Shown here one piece after another: positions 8,128 to 16,454 of a DNA stretch of 48,775 nucleotides. Every line of letters starts with the position of its first letter. The first letter of the stretch is position 1. The notes under the pieces are model-generated. The model was not told the DNA's origin. It ran no database searches and saw nothing but the letters and a program-made list of their open reading frames with translations. Source of the stretch: Furfurilactobacillus rossiae DSM 15814 (GTDB lineage: Bacteria; Bacillota; Bacilli; Lactobacillales; Lactobacillaceae). Both the position numbers and the translations under genes were made by a program. The stretch spans positions 1-48,775 of the forward strand of contig NZ_AUAW01000019.1 in NCBI RefSeq assembly GCF_000428925.1. Reading direction: 5' to 3'.

Positions 8128-8571
8128 ATGTCAGAAGATGTAGATAAAGTTTTCAAACGAATTTTAGTCGGGGTCGATGACTCAGCCGATGCACAATTAG
8201 CCTTCAAGTATGCCGTTCGTCGTGCTGCTAAAGATGGCGCCACACTGATTATTACTTCCATTCTGGAAAGCGATGATATGAACGTCTATCAAGCACTCAC
8301 TAAGGACTATGTTCATGGTGAGCATGATGAGTTAGTCGCCCACGTTCAAGGTTATAAAAAGATTGCCGAAGATGGTGGCGTTGAAAATGTTGAAGTCATT
8401 GTTGATGAAGGCGATCCAGGTGAAACAATCGTTAAAAATGTAATTCCTGAGGTCAGCGCTGACCTGCTGATCATTGGCTCGTTATCTAAAAAGGGGATTC
8501 GTAAGTACTTCGGTTCTCAAGCCGCATATATGGCAAAGTACTCGCCCATCTCCGTTATGATCCTGCGTTAA
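8128..8571 (+). CDS. Universal stress protein (UspA family), ATP-binding type
   Basis: 147 residues, typical length. It begins FKRILVGVDDSADAQLAFKYAV and ends GSLSKKGIRKYFGSQAAYMAKYSPISVMILR, which holds the nucleotide-binding loop of ATP-binding Usp proteins in slightly altered form (GSLSKKG, then FGSQA). It is soluble and probably dimeric. It lies 36 nt after mntH with its own GAGGAGA ribosome binding site and shares the terminator at 8603, so it is probably co-transcribed with the Mn transporter. The precise role is unknown. Confidence 0.88.
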   Translation: MSEDVDKVFKRILVGVDDSADAQLAFKYAVRRAAKDGATLIITSILESDDMNVYQALTKDYVHGEHDELVAHVQGYKKIAEDGGVENVEVIVDEGDPGETIVKNVIPEVSADLLIIGSLSKKGIRKYFGSQAAYMAKYSPISVMILR

Positions 8572-8602
8572 TTTGAACCACCCCTGCTGTTTAAATGTAC
8601 GC

Positions 8603-8650
8603 AAATAAGGTATCTAAGAAGTCTAATCACTTCTCAGATACCTTATTTTA
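8603..8650 (+). terminator. Terminator of mntH-usp
   Basis: AAATAAGGTATCT(A)AGAAGT pairs with its complement after a short loop at about 8603-8650, followed by a T-rich stretch. It is just after the usp stop codon. Confidence 0.85.
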
Positions 8651-8706
8651 CTTTTATTCTGTGTAACGAAAGTTAGATGAAACTTGCTACTATTTAGCTG
8701 GAGGGC

Positions 8707-8875
8707 GTCAACATTGATACCGAGCCGTGAAAGTAACGTTAATTCGGTGGTTTATCCGAATTTAGGTTACGGACGGTCGCATAGACTCGGAACTTCACGA
8801 GGCTGTGCGGCGAGGTGAAAGACTCCGAACTTGGGAGGCTTGAACCGGTCCCACGGCGAGCGTGTCAATGTTGAC
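8707..8875 (-). ncRNA. Structured intergenic element E1 (candidate RNA family)
   Basis: Read on the minus strand, which I take as sense. The outer helix GTCAACATTGA/TCAATGTTGAC encloses GCCGTG/CACGGC, then the core GGGACCGGT..AAGCCTCC..GGAG. A final hairpin has GTAAC-C-TAA-ATTCGG paired with CCGAAT-TAA-C-GTTAC. It belongs to the ten-copy family described in the findings. It lies between the ends of the convergent usp and CPBP genes, after the usp terminator. Whether it is transcribed is unknown. Confidence 0.75.
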
Positions 8876-8939
8876 AACCGCAAGCGAACTCTAACTCTAA
8901 GCCTCTATTTTCAGCAAACGTCACCAAGCAATGTTGAAG

Positions 8940-9749
8940 TTAGTTGACCCAAGCTTGATTGGCATGGTGAATCTCAGCCAACTGTGACTTCCGAACCAGC
9001 CACAATCCAATCAGAAGAACTGGCAAATAATGAACCGCGTCACTGATCAAAGAAAACACCAACTCCTCCCCTGGCATCGAACCACTCAGAATGTTGGCGT
9101 GTTCTGCAAACTCAAGGTAGAACGATGGTAAATCAAACGTTGCATGCATCACCATCGTCCAAAATAATGAGCCGGTGCGCAGTGTCACCGCAGAGAAGTA
9201 CACCCCCAAACAAATGGCATAACCAATCTGAAGCGTTGTGTTAATCCCACTTTGACCAAAGTTATCGAAAAAGTGACCGGCATGCATAAGTCCAAAGAGA
9301 ACACTGCTGACCAAAACGGCATTCACAATGCGATAACGGCCCTTAAAGTTATGCACGAGCTGACCTAAAATAATGCCCCGAAAGAAACTTTCTTCATAAA
9401 AGCCGACGAGCAATGACATGACAACTGCTTCAATCCCTGGCACAAATTTTGTATTAACAAAGTAACTACCAATGAATACCCCACCGTTAATAAAAACGAG
9501 GAGTAATCCCAGCCAACAAACGTTCCAAAACAAGCCATGCGTTTGCCAACGGTAAGATAACGGCACGTGGAGCCAATATTTATTTATAACCACAATGGCA
9601 ATTACAGCAATCAGCTCAACGCTTAACTCCCACGCCGTCTTATCCATAAACTGACCAAACAAGCGTCGAAGAACGATTAAACCAATCATCATCGCCACCG
9701 TAATGCCTGTCAGAATGCTAATTGTTTGGCCTGCAGACCATTTTTTCAT
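8940..9749 (-). CDS. CPBP-family intramembrane metalloprotease (CAAX protease-like)
   Basis: About 269 residues, with six to eight hydrophobic helices. The three family motifs are visible: EESFFRG (EExxxR), LFGLMHAG (FxxxH) and MHATFD (HxxxD). In lactic acid bacteria such proteins are often linked to bacteriocin immunity or processing, but no bacteriocin gene is seen here. I start it at the ATG at 9749, which follows GGAGATG by 5 nt. An upstream in-frame ATG at 9776 is less well supported. It is divergent from the MFS gene. Confidence 0.85.
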   Translation of the reverse strand: MKKWSAGQTISILTGITVAMMIGLIVLRRLFGQFMDKTAWELSVELIAVIAIVVINKYWLHVPLSYRWQTHGLFWNVCWLGLLLVFINGGVFIGSYFVNTKFVPGIEAVVMSLLVGFYEESFFRGIILGQLVHNFKGRYRIVNAVLVSSVLFGLMHAGHFFDNFGQSGINTTLQIGYAICLGVYFSAVTLRTGSLFWTMVMHATFDLPSFYLEFAEHANILSGSMPGEELVFSLISDAVHYLPVLLIGLWLVRKSQLAEIHHANQAWVN

Positions 9750-9838
9750 TGCAACATCTCCAAGGACAAATTTCACCCATTTTTTTAGTTCACGTTTACA
9801 ATATTCTCAATACAGTAATAGTAATGGAGGCGTTTGTG

Positions 9839-11272
9839 ATGCAAAAACAAGCCATCAATACTGCGACAAATAACTGGTGGGTGCTCGTCGCCATTGGCAT
9901 TTTCGCATTTATGTCCAATCTGGACGCCAGCATCGTTAATATCGCCATCCCCGTTATGGGACGTCAGTTAAACATTCCCCTAAATCAAGCGGAGTGGGTA
10001 GTTTCACTTTACCTCATTTTCATGTGCGCGTTACTACTTTTCTTTGGCCGTCTTGGCGATATGTATGGAAAAGTGCGTATTTTCCGCATTGGTACAGGGG
10101 TGTTCATTCTTGGGTCCCTTTTAGCAGCCGTCAGCACAACATTTTGGTTGCTACTGTTGGCACGCATCGTCCAAGCGTTTGGTGGTGCTTTAACCCTTTC
10201 CAACACGTATGGCATTGTAACCAGTACGTTTGATATCAACCGGCGAGGCCGAGCAATGGGATTTGTCGGTACATTTGTCGCGCTTGGTTCGGTCGCCGGA
10301 CCAGCACTAGGCGGACTTATCTTAGCGACGGGGTCTTGGCACGACATTTTCTGGATCAACGTTCCAATTGGCTTGATTGCCATCATAATCGGTGTCTTTG
10401 CACTGCCTAAAACCGAATCACGGCCAGGTGGTGAGATTGACTGGTTTGGCTTGATTAGTTGGTCAATCTTCATTATCGGTCTGTTCGGCGGTGTATTCAT
10501 CGGCCAACAAGTTGGTTTCACCACCGCCGTACCGATTATCGGTTTTATTTTGGCACTAATTGCCATCGTGATTTTTCTTCAGCGAGAATGGCACACATCA
10601 GCGCCAATGATGTCGCTGCACATTTTCAGTAATCGGCCATTTACACTAGGCGTGAGTGCTGCCGTCTTGATTTTCTTATCAAACTTTTTTAGCGTCGTCC
10701 TCATGCCATTTTACCTGGAAAACGCTCGTCGATTCACACCTGGACAAGCCGGAATTTTACTGATGGTCTTCCCAATCACGCTGGTTATCGCCGGACCAAT
10801 TGGCGGTTTTCTGGCGGACAAACTGTCACAGGCGACTGTCGCCAGCACTGGTCTCGGCATTATTGCACTGTCGCAATTAGGCTTCGTTTTGTTTTTGAAC
10901 GGAACTACGCCAATTTGGCAGTACATTTTGATCACAATTGTCATGGGATTAGGAACTGGTCTGTTTCAGTCGCCCAACGGCGATATCGTCATGTCGGTTG
11001 TCGATAAATCGGAACTTGGCATCGCAGGCAGTATTAATTCGTTAGCCCGTAACTTAGGTATGGTTACTGGCACAGCGGCCGCAACCACGACCTTATTTGG
11101 GGCAATGAGCCACTTCATGGGCTATCATGTCACCACTTATTTGCCAGCCCATCCAGAAGCATTTTACTACGGCCTGCGTGTTTCATTTGTTGTATCTTTC
11201 ATCATGATTGTCCTCGCGTTGTTGACCTCACTGCGTTTATCTCACGTACTACGTGGTCGCAAATTAAAGTAG
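9839..11272 (+). CDS. MFS multidrug efflux transporter, DHA2 (EmrB/QacA) family
   Basis: 477 residues, 14 hydrophobic helices. Helix 1 contains the DHA2-type NLDASIVNIAIPVM. Motif A is GRLGDMYGKVRI, and antiporter motif C is GSVAGPALGGLI. It exports drugs or toxic compounds driven by protons. The ATG at 9839 follows GGAGG at 9826-9830 with 8 nt spacing. A longer open frame upstream overlaps the divergent CPBP gene and is not the real start. Its last 9 nt overlap the stop of the convergent gene at 11264. Confidence 0.92.
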   Translation: MQKQAINTATNNWWVLVAIGIFAFMSNLDASIVNIAIPVMGRQLNIPLNQAEWVVSLYLIFMCALLLFFGRLGDMYGKVRIFRIGTGVFILGSLLAAVSTTFWLLLLARIVQAFGGALTLSNTYGIVTSTFDINRRGRAMGFVGTFVALGSVAGPALGGLILATGSWHDIFWINVPIGLIAIIIGVFALPKTESRPGGEIDWFGLISWSIFIIGLFGGVFIGQQVGFTTAVPIIGFILALIAIVIFLQREWHTSAPMMSLHIFSNRPFTLGVSAAVLIFLSNFFSVVLMPFYLENARRFTPGQAGILLMVFPITLVIAGPIGGFLADKLSQATVASTGLGIIALSQLGFVLFLNGTTPIWQYILITIVMGLGTGLFQSPNGDIVMSVVDKSELGIAGSINSLARNLGMVTGTAAATTTLFGAMSHFMGYHVTTYLPAHPEAFYYGLRVSFVVSFIMIVLALLTSLRLSHVLRGRKLK

Positions 11273-11911
11273 ATCCTGTAATTGTTGACTCTTGGCAATT
11301 TTGACGCGCAATAAAGTTTTCCGTTTGTCTTCGGCCACCCGTCGAAAATCAGACAGGTAAATCTCTTTGTGCGCTTTTTCTGTGCGTTCATAACCTTCGT
11401 TGTGAAGAAAATAGTCGAGCCGCTCGAAATCTTCCTGTTCAGTGTCAAACGAACCAACGTGTAACAGCATCCCCACGAGACCTTCAGTAACCGTTGTGAG
11501 TTTCATCTCTGACAATAATGCTGCAGACACCTTATCCTTAACCATCGTCTTCGCTTGCGCCAACACCTGTTCGTCCACAAAGGCTGGTTGTTTGATCATG
11601 ATCGTATACAATAATTGTGTTTTATCAATTGTCGGTTGATTATAACCCTCTGGCAGAGTCCAGCGGCCTTCAAGCGGATAAACGGTGTAATCAAACGCAC
11701 CGGGGAAAACAACGTCCTTTTTAGGTGCCATTTTAATGGCGTAACTGATCGCGTACAGTGCAGCCACCTTATCGCCAAACGGCGCGGTGTTTGGATCTCC
11801 TTGCCCGGTTAAAGTAATAAACGTTTGTGCCGGGATAGTCGTAATCGTTGGTCGCTTCATGGTTGGATAAATTTCTCGCTCAGATTTACGCCATTCATAT
11901 TTGTCTGCCAT
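11264..11911 (-). CDS. GyrI-like small-molecule-binding domain protein
   Basis: 215 residues. The pattern TIPAQTFITLTGQGDPNTAPFGDKVAALYAISYAIK and the late HVGSFDTEQEDFERLDYFLHNEGYE..HKEIYLSDFRR match stand-alone GyrI-like (SOUL/AraC effector-type) domain proteins of Firmicutes. These bind hydrophobic ligands, and some act as hydrolases for toxic esters. A GGAGG ribosome binding site precedes the ATG. It is convergent with the efflux pump, which suggests but does not prove a shared detoxification role. Confidence 0.75.
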   Translation of the reverse strand: MADKYEWRKSEREIYPTMKRPTITTIPAQTFITLTGQGDPNTAPFGDKVAALYAISYAIKMAPKKDVVFPGAFDYTVYPLEGRWTLPEGYNQPTIDKTQLLYTIMIKQPAFVDEQVLAQAKTMVKDKVSAALLSEMKLTTVTEGLVGMLLHVGSFDTEQEDFERLDYFLHNEGYERTEKAHKEIYLSDFRRVAEDKRKTLLRVKIAKSQQLQDLL

Positions 11912-12037
11912 TCTTAGGCCTCCACAAAATTCAAACTCGGATTATTTGGTAATGTCACGCTACTTTCATTATACTGTTGCTAGAGTGTCGTAAACCACAC
12001 GACAGTACAAATTGTAAACGAGGAGTAATTTCACATT

Positions 12038-12673
12038 ATGAAAATTGGCATTATCGGGGCTACAAACCGAACGGGTAACGTTATCTTACAGGAAGCACAG
12101 TCACGAGACATCGACGTTGAGGTAATCTTACGCGACCACCGTAGAGTATCTTCAGACGCCGAGGTATTGGAAATTGAACCTACGTTATTAACCAGTGATG
12201 ATATTGAAGATTTGGACGTGCTCGTTTGCGCGTTCGGCACAGGTAAATTAAATGATAGTAGTCGTTTATATCCAGCCTTGATTAAACATTTAATTGAAAT
12301 CACGAAGCAATCTAGCGTTCGGTTGATGGTCGTGGGCAGTTCCAGTTGTTTGTACACGGATGCCGAGCGCTCACAGCGGTTGTTTGACGAGCCAGGATTC
12401 CCAGAAGCTGCCAAAAATTCAGCAAATAGTTTAAATGACGTCCTCAAACTTCTGCGGGCTAGCGATGGCGTTGATTGGACTTATATTTCACCAGCAGAAA
12501 AGTTTGTCTTTCGAGCACCTCGCACCGGTCACTATCAACTGGGAACTGATTTCCGCAGTTATAATGCCGCCGGTCTAAGTGAAGTCAGTTACGCAGATTA
12601 TGCGATTGCATTCGTCGATGAGATTCAGAATCACCAACATATCAACGAACACATTTCTGTCGTTTCACGTTAG
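12038..12673 (+). CDS. NAD(P)-binding atypical SDR-family protein (YwnB/NmrA-like)
   Basis: 211 residues. It begins MKIGIIGATNRTG, the GxxGxxG dinucleotide-binding loop of a Rossmann fold. VLVCAFGTG and LMVVGSSSCLYTD follow in order, as in NAD(P)H-binding atypical SDRs. There is no clear YxxxK catalytic pair, so it may be a sensor or a flavin or quinone reductase rather than a classical dehydrogenase. The start follows an acceptable GAGGAGT ribosome binding site. It is an isolated gene. Confidence 0.8.
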   Translation: MKIGIIGATNRTGNVILQEAQSRDIDVEVILRDHRRVSSDAEVLEIEPTLLTSDDIEDLDVLVCAFGTGKLNDSSRLYPALIKHLIEITKQSSVRLMVVGSSSCLYTDAERSQRLFDEPGFPEAAKNSANSLNDVLKLLRASDGVDWTYISPAEKFVFRAPRTGHYQLGTDFRSYNAAGLSEVSYADYAIAFVDEIQNHQHINEHISVVSR

Positions 12674-12784
12674 TTTTCAAAAATACGCCTTTTACCTGTT
12701 TCGTTTGCGAAATTACTCGTACACTGGCCACTCAGCCTGCGTTACAATCTTAAGTGACGCAAAAAAATCTGAGGAGGCCTTTTT

Positions 12785-13486
12785 ATGTCTAAAGCTTTTG
12801 AAATTGAACCCGCATTCTGGAACCTATTTCCTGATACAACGATTGGCATTGCCACGTTGCACAACTTCGACAACCACGGTGAATTTCCCCAGGCTGTGCT
12901 GGATGACGCTAATCAGCAAGCACAACAGTTAGTTCCCGAAACACCCATCGCTCAAAACGGTGTGGTTGCCGATTGGCGAGAGGCCTACCGCAAGTTCAAA
13001 ACGAAAAAAGGTGCCCGTTCATCCATCGAAAACCTGCTCAAACGTGCGCAACAGGGCAAACCAGTTAGCAGCATCAACCCACTAGTTGATCTGTACAACG
13101 TGATTTCACTGCGGCACGCCCTCCCTTGTGGTGGCGAAAACATCGATGCTATGGTTGGTGACATCAAACTGACCGTGGCCGATGGTGGTGAACCTTTCCA
13201 CCCACTGGGTGAAGATGACGAAGAACCTGCGCTGCCAGGCGAAGTGGTGTACAAAGATGACGCTGGTATCATCTGCCGCTGCTGGAACTGGCGTGATGGT
13301 GAGCGAACCATGCTTACTGAGGACACGACTAATGCTTTTCTATGCTTAGAATGTGTCAATCCAGAGCGGAAAGACGTACTGGAAGCGGCATTAGCCGACT
13401 TAAAAGAATTGACCAAAACCTACCTCAACGCCGATGCTGAAACCAGTATTTTAACAATCGATCAGCCACGAGTAGCCATTAACTAA
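12785..13486 (+). CDS. B3/B4 tRNA-binding domain protein (PheRS beta-like editing domain)
   Basis: 233 residues. VADWREAYRKFKTKKGARSSIENLLKRAQQGKPVSSINPLVDLYNVISLRHALPCGGENID, then GDIKLTVADGGEPFHPLGE, is the stand-alone B3/B4 domain fold related to the editing module of phenylalanyl-tRNA synthetase beta. Such free-standing proteins are thought to hydrolyse misacylated tRNA or free aminoacyl esters. GAGGAGG precedes the ATG. The gene is single and ends at a strong terminator. Confidence 0.85.
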   Translation: MSKAFEIEPAFWNLFPDTTIGIATLHNFDNHGEFPQAVLDDANQQAQQLVPETPIAQNGVVADWREAYRKFKTKKGARSSIENLLKRAQQGKPVSSINPLVDLYNVISLRHALPCGGENIDAMVGDIKLTVADGGEPFHPLGEDDEEPALPGEVVYKDDAGIICRCWNWRDGERTMLTEDTTNAFLCLECVNPERKDVLEAALADLKELTKTYLNADAETSILTIDQPRVAIN

Positions 13487-13532
13487 CATGTTTGTTGGCC
13501 AATTGGCTTTTACAACATATCAATTTGATTGA

Positions 13533-13581
13533 AATAAAGCGGAACTGTGGATGCGTTGGGCATCAACTGTTCCGCTTTATT
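13533..13581 (+). terminator. Terminator after the B3/B4 gene
   Basis: AATAAAGCGGAAC pairs with GTTCCGCTTTATT, with further pairing inside (GATGC/GGCATC). It is 45 nt downstream of the stop codon. Confidence 0.85.
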
Positions 13582-13632
13582 GTGTTGGAGAAAAATTGAT
13601 TATTTACATAACATTGAATTATGCCTTCAGTT

Positions 13633-13800
13633 GTCGACATTGACACACTCACCGTGGGACCGATTCAAGCCCGAAGCTCACGGTCTTTCACCTCGCCGCA
13701 CAGCCTCGTGAAGTTCCGAGTCTCCGCGACCGTCCGTGTTGTAAATCCGAGAGAACCATTCGGATTAACAACACCTTCACGGCTTGGTATCAATGTCGAC
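13633..13800 (+). ncRNA. Structured intergenic element E2 (candidate RNA family)
   Basis: Plus-strand sense copy. The outer helix is GTCGACATTGA/TCAATGTCGAC: both arms changed together relative to E1. The core is GGGACCGATTCAAGCC. The last hairpin is GTGTTG-TAA-ATCCGA paired with TCGGAT-TAA-CAACAC. It lies between the ends of the convergent B3/B4 and phosphatase genes. Confidence 0.75.
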
Positions 13801-13977
13801 GCCCTCCAATCGGTATAGTAGACGCTTTTGTGTAAACATCATGTAACGCTTACATTTTTTATGGTTCCACCTATACTCGGCCAAGCCTGCTGAAATCAAA
13901 GTCAACAGGTTTATTCCTTTTAAATGAATAACCTTTAAATTTGTAGCAATTAAATGATCCGTTTTATCTTCAAATTA

Positions 13978-14003
13978 AAAAAGGCGGCTTCAATGCCGTC
14001 TTC
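13978..14003 (-). terminator. Terminator of the tyrosine phosphatase gene
   Basis: On the minus strand, GACGGC-ATTGAA-GCCGCC (one A/C mismatch) is followed by six T. It lies at and just after the stop codon at 14009. The rest of 13801-13977 shows nothing I recognise. Confidence 0.65.
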
Positions 14004-14008
14004 ATCGC

Positions 14009-14785
14009 TTATGCCAAATACAGTTGTTTTAACATTTCAATTTTATCCGACGTCAGTCCGATCTTATCAGTTAGATAATGTTTCATGTCACCTGACTGAA
14101 TCTTGACCTCTTCCATGGCAGCATCGAAGTAGTCTTCGCTAACGGTCCACAAAGCAGTCACGTTATCTTTTACCGCCTGTGATGCCCCTTCGTCTTCCAA
14201 ACGTTGTTGGTTTTCTGCCAGCATTGCTTTTGAGGCCAACCGAGTCAGCAAATAATCTTCTAGAATCGTTTCCTGAGGGACGTCTAAAGCAGATAGCAGC
14301 ATGATTGCGCCTAAACCAGTTCGGTCTTTTCCTGCCGTACAGTGGAACAGCACGGCACCACTTTGATTGGCCAATAAGTAATCAAAGAACATGCGGTAGG
14401 CATTTTGTGAAAAGTCGTCGGCAACCATCTCATGATACGTTTGGACCATTTGGCGATGGCCGTATCCCGGTTCGCTCAAGTCATCACGTAATTCTTCACG
14501 TGAGGCGGAACTGCGCGTATCATCAACGGCCAGAATCGGCGTATGGTAATCCTTGGCGCCGCCGGGAACACGATCCGGTGCGCTGAGCAATTCTTTGTTC
14601 GTTCGAAAATCAAGAATGGTGTGAACACCATAGTCAGAGAGTACTTGAAGATCTGCTCGATCAAGTGTGTTTAACTTAGCCGACCGAACAACGCGCTGCC
14701 AAGCGGTCGTACGACCATCGTTTGTCTGATAACCACCCAAATCCCGGAAGTTGTGCCCATTCTTAATTGGTAATATGCGTTCGAT
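14009..14785 (-). CDS. Tyrosine-protein phosphatase (dual-specificity-like), possible ATC start
   Basis: The P-loop FHCTAGKDRTGLGA (HCxxGxxRT) carries the catalytic Cys and Arg around residue 150. LDFRTNKE and the long helical C-terminus match the bacterial Y_phosphatase3 family, about 258 residues with the N-terminus included. The family normally begins M-x-R-I/V-L-P-I-x-N-G-x-N-F-R-D-L-G-G-Y. Here ERILPIKNGHNFRDLGGY is encoded, but the codon at the Met position (14785) is ATC, exactly 8 nt after AGGAGG. An in-frame TAG lies five codons upstream, and no ATG, GTG or TTG occurs before the TTG at 14740. The start is either ATC or a lost ATG. Confidence 0.8.
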   Translation of the reverse strand: MERILPIKNGHNFRDLGGYQTNDGRTTAWQRVVRSAKLNTLDRADLQVLSDYGVHTILDFRTNKELLSAPDRVPGGAKDYHTPILAVDDTRSSASREELRDDLSEPGYGHRQMVQTYHEMVADDFSQNAYRMFFDYLLANQSGAVLFHCTAGKDRTGLGAIMLLSALDVPQETILEDYLLTRLASKAMLAENQQRLEDEGASQAVKDNVTALWTVSEDYFDAAMEEVKIQSGDMKHYLTDKIGLTSDKIEMLKQLYLA

Positions 14786-14944
14786 AGTTGCCGCCTCCTA
14801 AAGTTTTTCATTTGCTTTACCATTATACCTTTTCGGACGGAACCTTGTACAACCACAAACGTGGCAACTTTCAATTAAACTGCGACTTAATCAACACATT
14901 TGGTCAGCAAGCGTCTTCATTCATTAGAAAATGTTCATAATGTG

Positions 14945-14982
14945 CGAAAGCGTTTTCTTTTTGGCCGATTTTTTAGTATGAT
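14945..14982 (+). promoter_or_regulatory. Promoter with probable CcpA (cre) site for the nucleoside hydrolase
   Basis: CGAAAGCGTTTTCT at 14945-14958 differs from the cre palindrome TGAAAGCGTTTTCA only at its two ends. It covers the weak -35 (TTTCTT near 14954-14959) of a -10 TATGAT at 14977-14982. Binding there would block RNA polymerase, so catabolite repression is expected. A GC-rich imperfect hairpin (CCGT..ACGG, 14992-15024) follows in the leader. Confidence 0.6.
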
Positions 14983-15049
14983 GAAAGAGAACCGTCGGTA
15001 GCGTCAGTGAGCGTTACGCCACGGAAGAATATACTGGAGGAATCATATT

Positions 15050-15964
15050 ATGACTTATAAAGTAATTATGGACACTGACCCAGGTATTGATGACGCAGCT
15101 GCTTTATCAATGGCTTTAAACGACCCACAAATCGACCTGCAACTCATCACTGCTGTGGCCGGTAACGTTACGGTTGATAAAACGACGAAAAACGCACTGA
15201 CCATCGATAACTTCTATGGCAAACACGTTCCTGTTGCGGGTGGTGCCAAGACACCATTGATTAAAGAATTCGAAGATGCTGCTCGCATCCACGGTGCTTC
15301 AGGAATGGCCGGATACGACTTCCCTGAACCAACTGACAAAGCAATCGACAAGTCTGCCGTAGAAGCTTTGCACGATGCCATTATGGCTAGCGATGAAAAA
15401 ATTATCCTTGTGCCAACGGGTTCATATACAAACACTGCGCTATTGTTTATCCAATACCCAGAAGTTAAGGATCACATTGAAAAAATCATCGCCATGGGTG
15501 GTTCGTTAGGTCACGGTAACATGACCAGTGCCGCAGAATTCAACGTCTTCACTGACCCACACGCTGCCAAAATCATGTACGATTCTGGTGTGCCAATTGT
15601 GATGGTTGGTTTGGACGTTACCATGAAGGCCTTGATTACCGACGAAACGTTGGAAACCATCGACAAGTTTGGCCGCGCAGGTCACATGTTGCACGAAATC
15701 ATCAGTCATGACTTCGATCACAACGAAAACGGAACCGCCGTTCATGATGCCAACACCATCTTCTACCTCCTGCACCCCGAAGCCTACACAACCAAGGATT
15801 ACTGGGTTGATGTTGTGACAGATGGTCCAGCAAACGGTGAAACAGTTGCCGATGTCCGTGGCGCCTACCACGATGGTAAGACTAACGCCAGCGTCTGTGT
15901 CGACGTTGATGCAGCTGCCTTTAACAAGTGGTTTATTGACGAAGTTAAAAACTTTAAAAATTAA
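15050..15964 (+). CDS. Inosine-uridine-type nucleoside hydrolase
   Basis: 304 residues. The N-terminal DTDPGIDDAAAL is the Ca2+-binding signature of nucleoside hydrolases, and further conserved parts are VAGNVTVDKTTKNAL, FNVFTDPHAAKIM and the HDANTIFYLLHPE stretch, where the HDA/HDP motif ends the active site. It splits ribonucleosides into base and ribose in the cytoplasm for salvage. An excellent GGAGG precedes the ATG. A terminator follows at once, so it is monocistronic, under the cre site upstream. Confidence 0.92.
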   Translation: MTYKVIMDTDPGIDDAAALSMALNDPQIDLQLITAVAGNVTVDKTTKNALTIDNFYGKHVPVAGGAKTPLIKEFEDAARIHGASGMAGYDFPEPTDKAIDKSAVEALHDAIMASDEKIILVPTGSYTNTALLFIQYPEVKDHIEKIIAMGGSLGHGNMTSAAEFNVFTDPHAAKIMYDSGVPIVMVGLDVTMKALITDETLETIDKFGRAGHMLHEIISHDFDHNENGTAVHDANTIFYLLHPEAYTTKDYWVDVVTDGPANGETVADVRGAYHDGKTNASVCVDVDAAAFNKWFIDEVKNFKN

Positions 15965-15985
15965 TTTGAAACACAGTTTCTGTAA

Positions 15986-16015
15986 AAGGGTCGTCCAATC
16001 GGGACGGCCTTTTTT
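15986..16015 (+). terminator. Terminator of the nucleoside hydrolase gene
   Basis: GGTCGTCC-AATC-GGGACGGCC followed by six T, 25 nt after the stop codon. Confidence 0.9.
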
Positions 16016-16142
16016 GATTCAACAAACGGTGGCTAAAAATACAATATTATCTGCTATGAGGATGACTAGAAACTTATTTTTATTTTCCTGCTGATAACCT
16101 ATCGATACTGTCATCACGAAATCACTAAGTGAGCTGAAGGGC

Positions 16143-16313
16143 GTCAATATTGATACCGAGCCGTGAAGGTGTTGTTAATCCGAGAGAACCATTCGGATTT
16201 ACAACACGGACGGTCGTAAAGACCCGGGTTTCCACGGGGCTTTGCGGCGAGGTGAGAAACTCCGGTCCTCAGGAGAGTCGAACCGGTCCCACGGCGAGCG
16301 TGTCAATATTGAC
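16143..16313 (-). ncRNA. Structured intergenic element E3 (candidate RNA family)
   Basis: Minus-strand sense copy. The outer helix is GTCAATATTGA/TCAATATTGAC. The core contains GGGACCGGTTCGA and CTCC..GGAG. The last hairpin is GTGTTG-TAA-ATCCGA/TCGGAT-TAA-CAACAC with a loop unlike E2. It lies between the tandem nucleoside hydrolase and FAD-protein genes, antisense to both. Confidence 0.75.
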
Positions 16314-16454
16314 AACCGTAAGCGGCATTTAGATCCACATCCTACATCCCAATTGATACCAAAGTTTGAAATCGCTCTAATGATAAATCCATGCACTTTC
16401 ACCCACGAAGAAATATACTAGTGGCAGTTACTTTATTGTGTTGGAGGCAGAACT

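Noticed and set aside
10009-10566. 185-codon minus-strand frame inside the MFS gene
   Set aside because: It is a shadow of the efflux pump gene with low-complexity composition and no ribosome binding site.
13621-13818. Open frames overlapping E elements (e.g. 13621-13818, 16150-16332, 28228-28482, 37001-37201)
   Set aside because: No ribosome binding sites and no conserved protein. Their existence follows from the repeated element sequence. The pairing pattern indicates RNA rather than protein coding.
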